Assembly (NCBI GenBank): GCA_902545635.1
Contig: CACCGT010000004.1
Coordinates: forward strand, 33,833-97,832
Direction of reading: 5' to 3'
Length of the DNA: 64,000 nt
DNA from: an uncultured Pelagibacteraceae bacterium
Lineage (GTDB): Bacteria > Pseudomonadota > Alphaproteobacteria > Pelagibacterales > Pelagibacteraceae
Numbering within the stretch: the first letter of the stretch is position 1; each line of letters opens with the position of its first letter. The position numbers and the translations under genes are program-made. Under the pieces are notes generated by a model. It had not been told where the DNA came from. It saw nothing but the letters and a program-made list of their open reading frames with translations, and did not search any database. Positions 22,746 to 33,215 of the stretch are shown here, one piece after another.

Positions 22746-25700
22746 AAAAAAATCTTTCAATCAAATTAAAATTCACTCGCAGTATTCAATTTGTGAGGGT
22801 GCATTGAAAATTGAAAATCTTAAAGAGTATTGTAAAAAAAATAAGATACAGTCTGTAGGTTTAAGTGATACTTATAATTTATCGGGTGCATTAGAATTTT
22901 CGGAAAATATCTCTTCAGTTGGTACCCAACCTATCATAGGATCACAAGTTCAATTTAAATTTAAAAATACTTACGGACTTATTCCCCTAATTGCAAAAAA
23001 TTATAATGGTTATAAAAATATAATTGAACTTTCTTCAAAAGCTTATTTAGAAAATGACGATAATGACCAACCACATTGTTCAATTGAGGATTTAACAAAA
23101 TATAGTGATGGGATTATCGTTCTATCTGGAGCAATAAATAATTTAATTGGTAATATGTTTAATAAAGGATTATTTGAAGAAATAGGTGAATTAATAACAA
23201 TATTAAATAACAATTTTAAAGAAAATTTTTATTTAGAAATTCAAAGACATGGTGATAAAAATGAAAAAGAATTTGAAATTTTCAATCTTAATCTATCAAA
23301 AAAATATGAAATACCGATCATAGCAACTAACGAGGTTTATTATTTGGATAAAGAAATGCATGAAGCTCACGATGCTTTAATGTGCATTGGTCAAAAAACT
23401 TATATAAATGATCAAAAAAGATTAAAACTGACTAATAATCACTATTTAAAATCATCGGAGGAAATGGATGAGATTTTTAAAGATTTACCTGAGGCATTAG
23501 AAAATAATTATAATTTGCCTTTTAGATGTAATTTTAGACCTATTCCATCCAAACCCATACTGCCTAATATTATTACAGATTCTGTCAATATCGACGATAA
23601 GTTAAAAAATGACTCTTTAAAAGGTTTAGATGAAAAATTTAAAAATGATACTGAGCTAATAAATAAAATATTAAATAATGATAAACTTAAAGAAATTTAT
23701 AAAGATAGATTAAATCATGAAATAAAAATTATAACTGAGATGAATTATTCAGGATATTTTTTGATAGTCTCAGATTATATAAAATGGGCAAAAAATAATA
23801 ATATTCCAGTTGGACCTGGAAGAGGATCGGGGGCAGGTTCATTGGTTGCCTGGTGCCTATCCATTACAGATGTTGATCCAATAAAATTTAATTTAATCTT
23901 TGAGAGATTTTTAAACCCTGACAGAATTTCTATGCCAGATTTTGATATAGATTTTTGTGAGGAAAAAAGAGATCAGGTTTTTAAATATTTAACTACTAAA
24001 TATAAAGATAGTGTTGCTCACATTATAACATTCGGAAAACTTAAAGCTAGAATGGTCATAAGAGATGTTGGACGCGTGTTAGGACTGCCATATGGGTTTA
24101 TAGATAGCATCTGCAAAATGATACCATTCGATCCATCTAGACCATTAACTTTACAAGAAAGTATCAATGTAGAGCCAAGATTACAAAAATTAATTAATGA
24201 GGACAAAAGAGTTAGTCGTCTAATCGAGTTATCTTTAAAACTTGAAGGGTTAAATAGAAATGTTGCAACTCATGCAGCTGGTGTTGTTATAGCAGACAAA
24301 AAATTGACAGAAAGTGTGCCTTTGTACAAGGATTCTTCTGCTGATTTATTACTACCTTCCACTCAATTTGACATGTATTCAGCTGAAAATGCTGGATTAG
24401 TTAAATTTGACTTTTTGGGTTTAAAAACGTTAACAGTAATTAATAATACTCAAAAACTTGTAGAAAAAAATCATCCTAATTTTAAAATTGAAACTATTAA
24501 TTACGAAGATCAAAAAGTATTTAAACTTTTATCAAGTGGTAAAACAGTTGGATTATTTCAATTAGAGAGCTCTGGAATGAAAGATGCTTTAATCAATATG
24601 AAGCCTAATCATTTGGAAGATATTATTGCCCTAGTTGCGTTATATAGACCTGGACCTATGAGCAATATACCTATTTATAACGACTGCAAGCATGGAAAGA
24701 GAGAGCCTGACTATTTACATCCTAAGCTGGAGGAAATTTTAAAACCAACTTATGGTGTTATTATTTATCAAGAGCAAGTTATGCAAATTGCTCAAGTATT
24801 ATCAGGATTTACAGCAGGTGAAGCAGATATATTAAGAAGAGCCATGGGCAAAAAAAAAAGAGCAGAACTTGAAAAACAAAAAGAAAGATTTGTTGAAGGT
24901 GCTCATAATAATGGAATTAGTAAAGATATTGCAGCTGGAATTTTTTTAAAGATCGAACCATTTGCTGAATATGGGTTTAATAAAAGCCATGCAGCTGCTT
25001 ATGCAATAATAGCATATCAAACCGCATTTTTAAAAACATACTATCCACACGAGTTTTTTGCAGCCTCTATGTCAATGGAGCTCTCAAACCAAAAAAAATT
25101 AAGTGAATTTTATGAAGAACTTAAAAGATTGGGCATAAATATAATTCGTCCAGATATTAATAAATGTTATGCCGACTTTTCCTCCGATGGTAAAAATTTT
25201 CTTTACGCACTAGGTGCAATTAAAAGCGTTGGATTTGAAGCAATTTCAAAAATTGTAGAAGAGAGAAATAAAAATGGAGTGTTCAAAGATCTAACAGACT
25301 TTATAAATCGTGTTAACCCAAAATACATAAATAAATTACAGTTGGAAGGTCTTGTAAAAGCAGGTGCTTTTGATAATTTGTATAGTAATAGGCACTCTTT
25401 ATACAATTCAATACCTAATATTATTTTAAAATCAAAAAATATTTTTGAAAATAATTCTGTTAACCAAATTGATTTATTTCAAGAAGATAATGATGAAACT
25501 TATTTAGATATCATTGACGATTGGAATGTAGATGTTAAATTATCCAACGAATTTGAAACATTAGGATTCTTTATTTCTGATCACCCCTTAAATCAATATA
25601 AATCACTTTTTAATCAATATAACATTATCAATTTTGAAGAATTTAATACAAATGAAAATATTTTAAGCTCAAACATATCAAGTACAATTCTAAAAGTTCA

Positions 25701-26136
25701 AGAAAAAAAAACACAAAAAGGTACTTCTTATGCAATAATTAAATTTTCTGATCTATCAGGAGTTTTTGAGTTATTTGTATTTTCTGAAGTTTTTGAGACT
25801 AATAGAGAAATACTAATTGAGGGAAACTCCGTGATGATCACTTTAGCTAAAAACTATATTGATGAAAATAAGGTTCAAAAAAAAATAAATATAAGAAAAA
25901 TTATTTCTATGAAGGAAGTAATTGATAAACCTATAGAAGAAGTAAAAATAAAAATTAAAAATTTAGAAGATTTACAAAAAATTGATAAATTGAGTAAGGA
26001 GGCTGGAAAGACTAAAGTCATCATAGATGTTGAGATGGATAAAAAAATGATGTCTTTTCAATTAAAAGAAAATAGAAAAATTGACCACAAAATGCTTAAT
26101 TTGTTAAGAAATGATGCAAATCTTGAAATTATTTAA
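22732..26136 (+). CDS. dnaE: DNA polymerase III subunit alpha
   Basis: PGRGSGAGSLVAWCLSITDVDPI, SMPDFDIDFCEEKRDQV, FLGLKTLTVI. Start taken at MLQSKKK (22732) rather than 22708. Confidence 0.97.
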   Translation: MLQSKKKSFNQIKIHSQYSICEGALKIENLKEYCKKNKIQSVGLSDTYNLSGALEFSENISSVGTQPIIGSQVQFKFKNTYGLIPLIAKNYNGYKNIIELSSKAYLENDDNDQPHCSIEDLTKYSDGIIVLSGAINNLIGNMFNKGLFEEIGELITILNNNFKENFYLEIQRHGDKNEKEFEIFNLNLSKKYEIPIIATNEVYYLDKEMHEAHDALMCIGQKTYINDQKRLKLTNNHYLKSSEEMDEIFKDLPEALENNYNLPFRCNFRPIPSKPILPNIITDSVNIDDKLKNDSLKGLDEKFKNDTELINKILNNDKLKEIYKDRLNHEIKIITEMNYSGYFLIVSDYIKWAKNNNIPVGPGRGSGAGSLVAWCLSITDVDPIKFNLIFERFLNPDRISMPDFDIDFCEEKRDQVFKYLTTKYKDSVAHIITFGKLKARMVIRDVGRVLGLPYGFIDSICKMIPFDPSRPLTLQESINVEPRLQKLINEDKRVSRLIELSLKLEGLNRNVATHAAGVVIADKKLTESVPLYKDSSADLLLPSTQFDMYSAENAGLVKFDFLGLKTLTVINNTQKLVEKNHPNFKIETINYEDQKVFKLLSSGKTVGLFQLESSGMKDALINMKPNHLEDIIALVALYRPGPMSNIPIYNDCKHGKREPDYLHPKLEEILKPTYGVIIYQEQVMQIAQVLSGFTAGEADILRRAMGKKKRAELEKQKERFVEGAHNNGISKDIAAGIFLKIEPFAEYGFNKSHAAAYAIIAYQTAFLKTYYPHEFFAASMSMELSNQKKLSEFYEELKRLGINIIRPDINKCYADFSSDGKNFLYALGAIKSVGFEAISKIVEERNKNGVFKDLTDFINRVNPKYINKLQLEGLVKAGAFDNLYSNRHSLYNSIPNIILKSKNIFENNSVNQIDLFQEDNDETYLDIIDDWNVDVKLSNEFETLGFFISDHPLNQYKSLFNQYNIINFEEFNTNENILSSNISSTILKVQEKKTQKGTSYAIIKFSDLSGVFELFVFSEVFETNREILIEGNSVMITLAKNYIDENKVQKKINIRKIISMKEVIDKPIEEVKIKIKNLEDLQKIDKLSKEAGKTKVIIDVEMDKKMMSFQLKENRKIDHKMLNLLRNDANLEII

Positions 26137-26188
26137 AAAATACTTGTTTTTTTTTCTTTTTTTTGTAATTAGTTCTCTAAATTAATAC

Positions 26189-26260
26189 GCACACAATTTC
26201 TGGTTTTATACCTCCGGTCCTTTTTAGGCAGTAATTGTGGTGGCATAACCGGGAAAAAAT
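26189..26260 (+). promoter_or_regulatory. structured rpsB 5' leader, predicted H-type pseudoknot over the translation start region
   Basis: CACAATT (26192-26198) pairs AATTGTG (26233-26239). CCGGT (26214-26218) pairs ACCGG (26248-26252). The two stems interleave and end 8 nt before the rpsB ATG. Confidence 0.65.
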
Positions 26261-27037
26261 ATGAAAATACCAAACCTAACAATCGAACAATTATTAGAAG
26301 CTGGCGTTCATCTTGGCCATAAGACATTAAGATGGAATCCAAAAATGAAAAAATTTATTTTTGGAAAAAGAGACTCTATTCACATAATAGATTTGACACA
26401 AACTCTAGAGCTCACAAAAGTAGCCTTAGAAAAAGTCTACTCCACCATAGCATCGGGGGGAAAAATATTATTTATTTCAACAAAAAAACAAGCTTCTGAA
26501 GCAATTGCAGAACTTGCAAATGAAACAGATCAATATTTTGTAAATTACAGATGGCTTGGTGGAATGTTAACGAATTGGGGAACAATATCTAACTCTATAA
26601 AAAAACTTGATAAAATAAATTCAGATTTACAATCTGAAAATAGAGGTTTTACAAAAAAAGAATTGTTAAAAATGAGCGGTCAAAGAGATAAATTGCAGAG
26701 ATCATTGGGTGGAATTTCTAGCATGAAAAAGATCCCTGACCTTGTTTTTATTATAGATACCAATTATGAATCACTAGCTATAAAAGAGTCAATCAAATTG
26801 GGCATACCAATAATTGCAGTTTTAGACACAAACTCAAATCCAGATGGAGTTGATTATCCTATACCTGGAAATGATGATGCAAGAAGATCTATTGATTTGT
26901 ACTGCTCACTTATTAAAGAAACAATACATAATGCAAAAAAGGAAATTCCACAAAATACAAATTCTGAGAAAGAAAATAAAGAAAAAATAATTGATACTCA
27001 GATGTCAGAAACTCAAAAAGAAAATAAACCTAATTAA
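26261..27037 (+). CDS. rpsB: 30S ribosomal protein S2
   Basis: [51 protein letters not shown]. Confidence 0.98.
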   Translation: MKIPNLTIEQLLEAGVHLGHKTLRWNPKMKKFIFGKRDSIHIIDLTQTLELTKVALEKVYSTIASGGKILFISTKKQASEAIAELANETDQYFVNYRWLGGMLTNWGTISNSIKKLDKINSDLQSENRGFTKKELLKMSGQRDKLQRSLGGISSMKKIPDLVFIIDTNYESLAIKESIKLGIPIIAVLDTNSNPDGVDYPIPGNDDARRSIDLYCSLIKETIHNAKKEIPQNTNSEKENKEKIIDTQMSETQKENKPN

Positions 27038-27063
27038 GTTAATTTATTATTACAGGAATTAAT

Positions 27064-27915
27064 ATGAGCGAAATTGAAAAGGTAAAACAATTAAGAAAAT
27101 CAACTGGAGCAGGATTTAAAGATTGTAACGCTGCTTTAAAAGAAACTAATGGTGATCTAGAAAAAGCGGCTGAAGTTTTAAGAGTTAAAGGTATAGCAAA
27201 GGCTTCAAAAAAAATGTCAAGATCTGCTCACGAGGGCGTAGTGGTAGTATCAGGAAATGAAAAAAAAATGTCACTCTTAGAGGTTAATTGTGAAACAGAT
27301 TTTGTTGCAAAAAACAATGATTTTATTGAATTCGTTAAGGAATTAGGTGAATTAAATAATAAACATTCTTCTAACAGTTCTGAGTTGCAGAAAACTAAAA
27401 TGAAAAATAATAAAACAGTTGAAGAGAATTTGGTTGCGATGATCGCTAAAATTGGAGAAAAAATAACGTTAGGCAGATCAAAAACATTGGATAAAGAAAA
27501 TTCAAAAAATTTTGCTTATCAACATACAGTTGTAAAGGACAATGTTTCAAAACTAGCTGTGATTGTATCTTTAAAAACCAATGAAACATCAGAAAAAATT
27601 GATTTGTTTGGTAAGCAATTATCTATGCATATAGCTGCATCAAATCCAATTGCATTAGATAGCAATGGAATAGACAAAGAAATAATTGAAAAAGAATTAA
27701 GTTTAATTGCTGATGAATTAAAGAATTCTGGCAAGCCAGAGGAAATTGCAAAAAAAATAAGCTTGGGCAAAATTAGTAAGTTTAAAGATGAGAATAGTTT
27801 AATGACTCAAGATTGGGTTATGGAACCAAAGATGAAAGTTGAAAATGTATTAAAAAATTTAGGTATAGAGGGTTTAAAAATTAGTGAATTTATAAGATTA
27901 AAAATAGGTGAGTGA
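27064..27915 (+). CDS. tsf: elongation factor Ts
   Basis: [45 protein letters not shown]. Confidence 0.98.
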   Translation: MSEIEKVKQLRKSTGAGFKDCNAALKETNGDLEKAAEVLRVKGIAKASKKMSRSAHEGVVVVSGNEKKMSLLEVNCETDFVAKNNDFIEFVKELGELNNKHSSNSSELQKTKMKNNKTVEENLVAMIAKIGEKITLGRSKTLDKENSKNFAYQHTVVKDNVSKLAVIVSLKTNETSEKIDLFGKQLSMHIAASNPIALDSNGIDKEIIEKELSLIADELKNSGKPEEIAKKISLGKISKFKDENSLMTQDWVMEPKMKVENVLKNLGIEGLKISEFIRLKIGE

Positions 27916-28466
27916 TGTTTGAAGATAGAAAATATAATATTAAAATGTCAAAAACATATGAAGTTTTTCAACAAGAGTTGGGATCATTAAGAACTGGTAG
28001 AGCAAATGCCAATATGCTTGATATAGTAAAAGTAGATGTTTATGGACAAAAAATGCCTATAAATCAGTTAGGTAGCATTACAACACCAGAGCCAAGAAGT
28101 GTTAATATTCAGGTTTGGGATATTAATAATGTAGCGCTAATAGATGCAGCAATTAAAAAATCTGAATTAGGCCTAAATCCTCAAATAGATGGTCAAATGA
28201 TCAGATTACCTGTTCCAGATTTAAGCGAGGAAAGAAGAAATGAAATTAAAAAAATTATTAAATCTATGGGCGAAAAATGTAAAGTTTCAATTAGAAATAT
28301 TAGAAGAGAAGCAAATGACGAACTAAAAAAATTACTTAAAGAAAAATCAATATCTGAAGACGACTTAAAAAAAAAAGAAAAAATCATACAAGATTATACT
28401 GACAACCAAATTAAAATTATTGAAAATCGAGTAGATACAAAAGAAAAAGAAATAATGACAATATGA
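27912..28466 (+). CDS. frr: ribosome recycling factor
   Basis: [40 protein letters not shown]. Confidence 0.97.
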   Translation: MMFEDRKYNIKMSKTYEVFQQELGSLRTGRANANMLDIVKVDVYGQKMPINQLGSITTPEPRSVNIQVWDINNVALIDAAIKKSELGLNPQIDGQMIRLPVPDLSEERRNEIKKIIKSMGEKCKVSIRNIRREANDELKKLLKEKSISEDDLKKKEKIIQDYTDNQIKIIENRVDTKEKEIMTI

Positions 28467-29143
28467 ATTCACCAAGGCACGTAGCCATCATAATGGATGG
28501 TAATGGTAGGTGGGGTATTAAAAAAAAAAATTCACGAAATTATGGCCATTCAAAAGGTATTGAGGTTGTTGAAAAAATTATAAAAGAAGCAATAAAATCT
28601 AAAGTTAAATATTTAACACTCTATACTTTTTCTACAGAAAATTGGAAAAGACCTAAAAAAGAAATATTTTTTTTAATAAACCTTTTAGAAAAATATATTG
28701 ACCAGGAAATTTCGAAAATCCTGGAAAAAAATATTAGGATAAAAATAATTGGAAACATAAAAAAGTTTCCAAAGTCGTTAAAATATAAACTTCAAAATGC
28801 AGAAAACTTAACTAACAAAAATAACAAAATTCAAATTAATATCGCATTAAATTATGGATCTAAAGAGGAGATTATAAACTCTTTTAAAAAAATTAAAAAA
28901 TTATCTCTTAAAATTAATGAAAAAAATGTAAGTCGTAATTTGTATACAAAAAATATACCTGACCCAGAAATATTAATTAGAACTGGAAATAGATATAGGT
29001 TGAGTAATTTTCTTCTTTGGCAATCATCTTATACTGAGATTTTCTTTGTTAAAAAACTTTGGCCAGATTTTAATGAAAGTGATTTTAGAAAAATAATACT
29101 TAAATTTAAAAGTATGAGTAGAAATTTTGGAGGCATTAAATGA
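28463..29143 (+). CDS. uppS: undecaprenyl diphosphate synthase
   Basis: HVAIIMDGNGRWG, LTLYTFSTENWKRPKKE, LIRTGNRYRLSNFLLWQSSYTE. Confidence 0.97.
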   Translation: MNSPRHVAIIMDGNGRWGIKKKNSRNYGHSKGIEVVEKIIKEAIKSKVKYLTLYTFSTENWKRPKKEIFFLINLLEKYIDQEISKILEKNIRIKIIGNIKKFPKSLKYKLQNAENLTNKNNKIQINIALNYGSKEEIINSFKKIKKLSLKINEKNVSRNLYTKNIPDPEILIRTGNRYRLSNFLLWQSSYTEIFFVKKLWPDFNESDFRKIILKFKSMSRNFGGIK

Positions 29144-29796
29144 GCGAACTTGCTAAAAGAGTCTATACATCTCTAGTATTACTAACTCTTTTTTTTCTTT
29201 CGTTGTATAACTTCAATTTCTTTACAATTTTATTGATTTTAATTAACTTCCAAATTTTAAAAGAATTTCATTATATTTTTAAAAAAATTTTTAAGAATAG
29301 TAAGCTTAAACTATTTGTAAGTATAATTATTGTAGTTTTATATTTATCTTTATTTTCAACAATTATTTGGTTTTACTTATTTGAAAATTTTGCGTCATCG
29401 ACATATTTAATAATATTTTTAGTTTTAATTTGTGCTGGAACAGATATAGGTGGTTATGTATTTGGTAAAATGATTGGTGGAAAAAAAATTACTAAAATAA
29501 GTCCAAAAAAAACTTATTCTGGATTATTTGGGGCATTTATACTGTCATTTTTAATAGGAATATTGTTTTATAATAAGTTTAATAATCTTATTTTAATTAA
29601 TGTTAATATTTTATTTTTCATAATAGCTATCTCATTCTTTTCACAATTTGGAGATTTAATAGTTTCTTTTTTAAAGAGAAAAGCTGGTATTAAAGACACA
29701 GGTAGTATTTTGCCTGGACACGGTGGCATTCTAGATAGAATAGACGGAATTCTTTTAGCTATACCATTAAGTGTTATAATTATTTACATTTTTTAG
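29140..29796 (+). CDS. cdsA: phosphatidate cytidylyltransferase
   Basis: GTDIGGYVFGKMIGGKKITKISPKKTYSG...SFLKRKAGIKDTGSILPGHGGILDRIDG. Confidence 0.96.
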   Translation: MSELAKRVYTSLVLLTLFFLSLYNFNFFTILLILINFQILKEFHYIFKKIFKNSKLKLFVSIIIVVLYLSLFSTIIWFYLFENFASSTYLIIFLVLICAGTDIGGYVFGKMIGGKKITKISPKKTYSGLFGAFILSFLIGILFYNKFNNLILINVNILFFIIAISFFSQFGDLIVSFLKRKAGIKDTGSILPGHGGILDRIDGILLAIPLSVIIIYIF

Positions 29797-29797
29797 A

Positions 29798-30964
29798 ATG
29801 CCAAGAAACATATATTTGCTAGGATCTACAGGCTCAATAGGCACAACAACGCTAAAAGTTATTAAAAAAAATAAAAAAAATTTTAGAATAAAGCTTTTAT
29901 CAACCAATAAAAATATAAGTAAAATTTACAAACAAGCCATAGAATTTAATGTCAAAAAAATTGTAATATTTGATAAAAAAAAATATCTAGAGAATATTCC
30001 TTTATTTAAAAAAGCAAAAATAAAAGTGTTTTCATCAATTACTGATGCATTAAAAAAAAATAAGAATAAAGTTTTCTTAACTATTAATGCAATTTCTGGA
30101 ATTGATGGATTGGAGCCATCATTAAATATTATATCTCATACTAAGAATTTAGCGATAGCAAATAAAGAGTCAATTATTTGTGGGTGGAAGTTTCTTAATA
30201 AAAAATTAGAGAAAAATAAAACAAATTTTATACCTTTGGATTCAGAACACTTTTCAATTTGGAAATTACTTAACGGAGAAAAAATTGAAAATATTAATAC
30301 AGTTTATTTAACCGCCTCAGGTGGTCCTTTTTTAAATAAAAAACTTGAAAGTGTTAAAAATATTAAACCTAAATTTGCTCTTAATCACCCAAATTGGAAA
30401 ATGGGAAAAAAAATTTCAATTGACTCAGCAACAATGATGAATAAAATTTTTGAAGTTATTGAGGCAGTTAAAATATTTGATTTAGATATAAAAAAGGTAA
30501 AAATATTAATCCATCCAAAATCTTATATTCATTCAATTATTCATTTTAATAATGGTTTAACTAAAATTTTAGCTCATGAAACAACTATGGAAATTCCAAT
30601 AACAAATGTTTTATATTTAAATAATGAAAAATTTAAATTTAATAATCAAAATTTTGAATTCAAAAAATTAAATGATTTAAATTTACTAAAACCAAATATT
30701 AAAACCTTTCCATTGCTTAAAATATTAAATAAAAAAATTAATAATACTTTTTTTGAAACAATTTTAGTTTCATTAAATGATGAACTTGTGAAAAGATATC
30801 TAGAAAATAAGATTTCATATATTTCATTGCACAAATTGTTAATTAAGCTACTAAAAAAACCATATTTTTCAAAATATTATAAATTTTCACCAAAGAATAT
30901 TAATGAAATTAAAAATATGGTAAGCTTAGTTAAAAGTTATCTTAAGAGTTATTTTAATGATTAA
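29798..30964 (+). CDS. dxr: 1-deoxy-D-xylulose 5-phosphate reductoisomerase
   Basis: LLGSTGSIGTTTLKVI, NKESIICGW, SEHFSIWK, TASGGPF, HPNWKMGKKISIDSATMMNK. Confidence 0.97.
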   Translation: MPRNIYLLGSTGSIGTTTLKVIKKNKKNFRIKLLSTNKNISKIYKQAIEFNVKKIVIFDKKKYLENIPLFKKAKIKVFSSITDALKKNKNKVFLTINAISGIDGLEPSLNIISHTKNLAIANKESIICGWKFLNKKLEKNKTNFIPLDSEHFSIWKLLNGEKIENINTVYLTASGGPFLNKKLESVKNIKPKFALNHPNWKMGKKISIDSATMMNKIFEVIEAVKIFDLDIKKVKILIHPKSYIHSIIHFNNGLTKILAHETTMEIPITNVLYLNNEKFKFNNQNFEFKKLNDLNLLKPNIKTFPLLKILNKKINNTFFETILVSLNDELVKRYLENKISYISLHKLLIKLLKKPYFSKYYKFSPKNINEIKNMVSLVKSYLKSYFND

Positions 30965-33215
30965 TATTATAAAAACTAATTTAACAAAAATGTGGAAAAT
31001 TTTAATAATATATTTGATTTTAATTAATGCATCCTTAGCGTCTAATTATTCTGAAATTGAAGTTAGTGGAAACAATAGAATTTCCGTAGAAACAGTTATT
31101 ATGTTTTCTGGTCTAAATTTAAATGAAGAGATTTCAGTAACTATACTAAATGAAGCAATAAAAAGACTTTATGAGACAAATTATTTCAAAGACGTAAAAA
31201 TCTCAACTATTGCAAATAAAATACAAATAAATGTTGACGAAAATCCTATAATTCAGTCAATAACTATTAATGGTGTTAAAAATAAAGAATTAAAAAAAAA
31301 ATTATTAGAGACAACTAAAAAAAGCGAAAAATATCCATATTTACTAAATCAAGTTAAGGAGCAGCGGAACTATTTGAATAATATTGTAAGATCTAATGGT
31401 TTTTATTTTGCCGAAGTTAGTACTAAACTTATTGATAATAAAAATAACTCTATAGATATTATTTATAATTTTAATTTAGGTGAACGAGCAATAATAAAAA
31501 AAATAAATTTTACTGGAAATAAAGTTTTTAAAGATTCAAAGCTTAGAAATATTATTAAATCTGAAGAAGGCAAATTTTGGAAAATAATTTCATCAGGAAA
31601 GTATTTAGATGAAAGAAAAATAAAATTAGATGAAAGTTTTCTTGAAGAATATTATAAAAATAAAGGATATTATAACGTAAATGTAAAATCCTCATACGCA
31701 AAAAATGTTGATAATAAGTTTTTTGAACTAAGTTTTAACATTGATGCTGGAAAAAAATATTATTTTGACGAAATAAAGATAAATTTAGGTGAAAATTTTG
31801 CAGACGAAAATTTAATTAAAATAAAAAAAATTTCTGACAAATTAAAAGGAAAAAAATACTCTAGAAAAAATTTAAATAAAATATTAGAAAAAATTGATAA
31901 AATTGCACTTAAAGAAGAATTTGTTTTTATTAATACTAAATTCAATCTTATACAAAAAGAAAATAATATGATCGATGTAGAATTTTTATTTGAGGATCTT
32001 GAAAAATTTTATGTCGAACAAATAAATATATTTGGAAATTTTATTACTGAAGAAAAAGTGATAAGAAATTCTTTAATAGTTGATGAGGGAGACCCTTTCA
32101 ATAAAATTTTATTTGAAAAGTCTGTTGATAATTTAAAATCTAGAAAACTATTTAAAGCAGTCAAAACAAATATAAGAAATTCAAATACAGATAATTTAAA
32201 AAAAATAATTGATATTACAGTTGAAGAGAAACCTACTGGTGAAATTTTTGCAGGTGCAGGAACAGGGACATCTGGAGCTTCTGTTACAGCTGGTATAACT
32301 GAGAATAACTTTGGTGGAAAAGGAATAAAACTATCAACAAACATTTTGGTTTCGGAAGAAGAAATAAAAGGAAAATTTTCAGTCAAAAATCCCAATTTTA
32401 GAAATACAGACCGTTCGTTAAATACTATTTTAGAAAGCACAAGTTCAGATTTTTTAAGCACAGGTGGTTTTAAAACATCTAGAACAGGCTTTGGCATTGG
32501 AACAGATTTTGAACAATATTCTGATCTTTATGTAAATTTTGAAGTTTCAACCTATTATGAAAAATTAGAAACATCTTCTAATGCCTCTGCATACAAAAAA
32601 AAACAAGAGGGTGATTATTTAGAAAATCTTTTTACATATAGACTTTTGCTAAATAAACTAGATCGAAATTTCCAACCAACTGAAGGACATAGTTTAAGTT
32701 TCAGGCAAGTTTTACCATTATATTCAGATGATCTTTCTGTTGAAAACACCATTAATATGTCAAAATATTTTTCCGTAACAGATAATTTAATATTATCAGG
32801 TAAGTTTTTTCTAAAGTCAGTAAATTCGATTGACGATGATGTTAGAGTTTCAAGAAGAGTATACATACCAAGCAGTAAACTAAGAGGATTTGAGGCAGGG
32901 AAGATTGGCCCAAAAGATGGAGAAGAATTTGTTGGTGGAAATTTTGGATCAGCGATAAATTTAAATACGACATTGCCTAATATTCTAAGTGGGTATGAAA
33001 ACCTTGACCTTAATTTGTTCTTTGATGCAGCATCATTAAGAGAAGTTGATTATGATAGTTCTCTAGAATCCAGCAAAATTAGATCAGCAGCAGGTGTTGC
33101 TGTAAATTGGTTTACACCGATTGGACCATTTTCTTTATCTTATGCAATACCAATTTCGAGTGAAAAATCAGATAAAACTGAGTCTGTTAGATTTAGAATT
33201 GGAACATCATTTTAA
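30957..33215 (+). CDS. bamA: outer membrane protein assembly factor BamA
   Basis: POTRA-like N-terminal repeats, C-terminal barrel with RGFEAGKIGP and terminal Phe (RIGTSF). Confidence 0.94.
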   Translation: MINIIKTNLTKMWKILIIYLILINASLASNYSEIEVSGNNRISVETVIMFSGLNLNEEISVTILNEAIKRLYETNYFKDVKISTIANKIQINVDENPIIQSITINGVKNKELKKKLLETTKKSEKYPYLLNQVKEQRNYLNNIVRSNGFYFAEVSTKLIDNKNNSIDIIYNFNLGERAIIKKINFTGNKVFKDSKLRNIIKSEEGKFWKIISSGKYLDERKIKLDESFLEEYYKNKGYYNVNVKSSYAKNVDNKFFELSFNIDAGKKYYFDEIKINLGENFADENLIKIKKISDKLKGKKYSRKNLNKILEKIDKIALKEEFVFINTKFNLIQKENNMIDVEFLFEDLEKFYVEQINIFGNFITEEKVIRNSLIVDEGDPFNKILFEKSVDNLKSRKLFKAVKTNIRNSNTDNLKKIIDITVEEKPTGEIFAGAGTGTSGASVTAGITENNFGGKGIKLSTNILVSEEEIKGKFSVKNPNFRNTDRSLNTILESTSSDFLSTGGFKTSRTGFGIGTDFEQYSDLYVNFEVSTYYEKLETSSNASAYKKKQEGDYLENLFTYRLLLNKLDRNFQPTEGHSLSFRQVLPLYSDDLSVENTINMSKYFSVTDNLILSGKFFLKSVNSIDDDVRVSRRVYIPSSKLRGFEAGKIGPKDGEEFVGGNFGSAINLNTTLPNILSGYENLDLNLFFDAASLREVDYDSSLESSKIRSAAGVAVNWFTPIGPFSLSYAIPISSEKSDKTESVRFRIGTSF

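Noticed and set aside
32009-32497. 162-aa antisense ORF within bamA
   Set aside because: No recognisable motif; opposite a conserved gene; composition explained by the reverse complement of the bamA frame.
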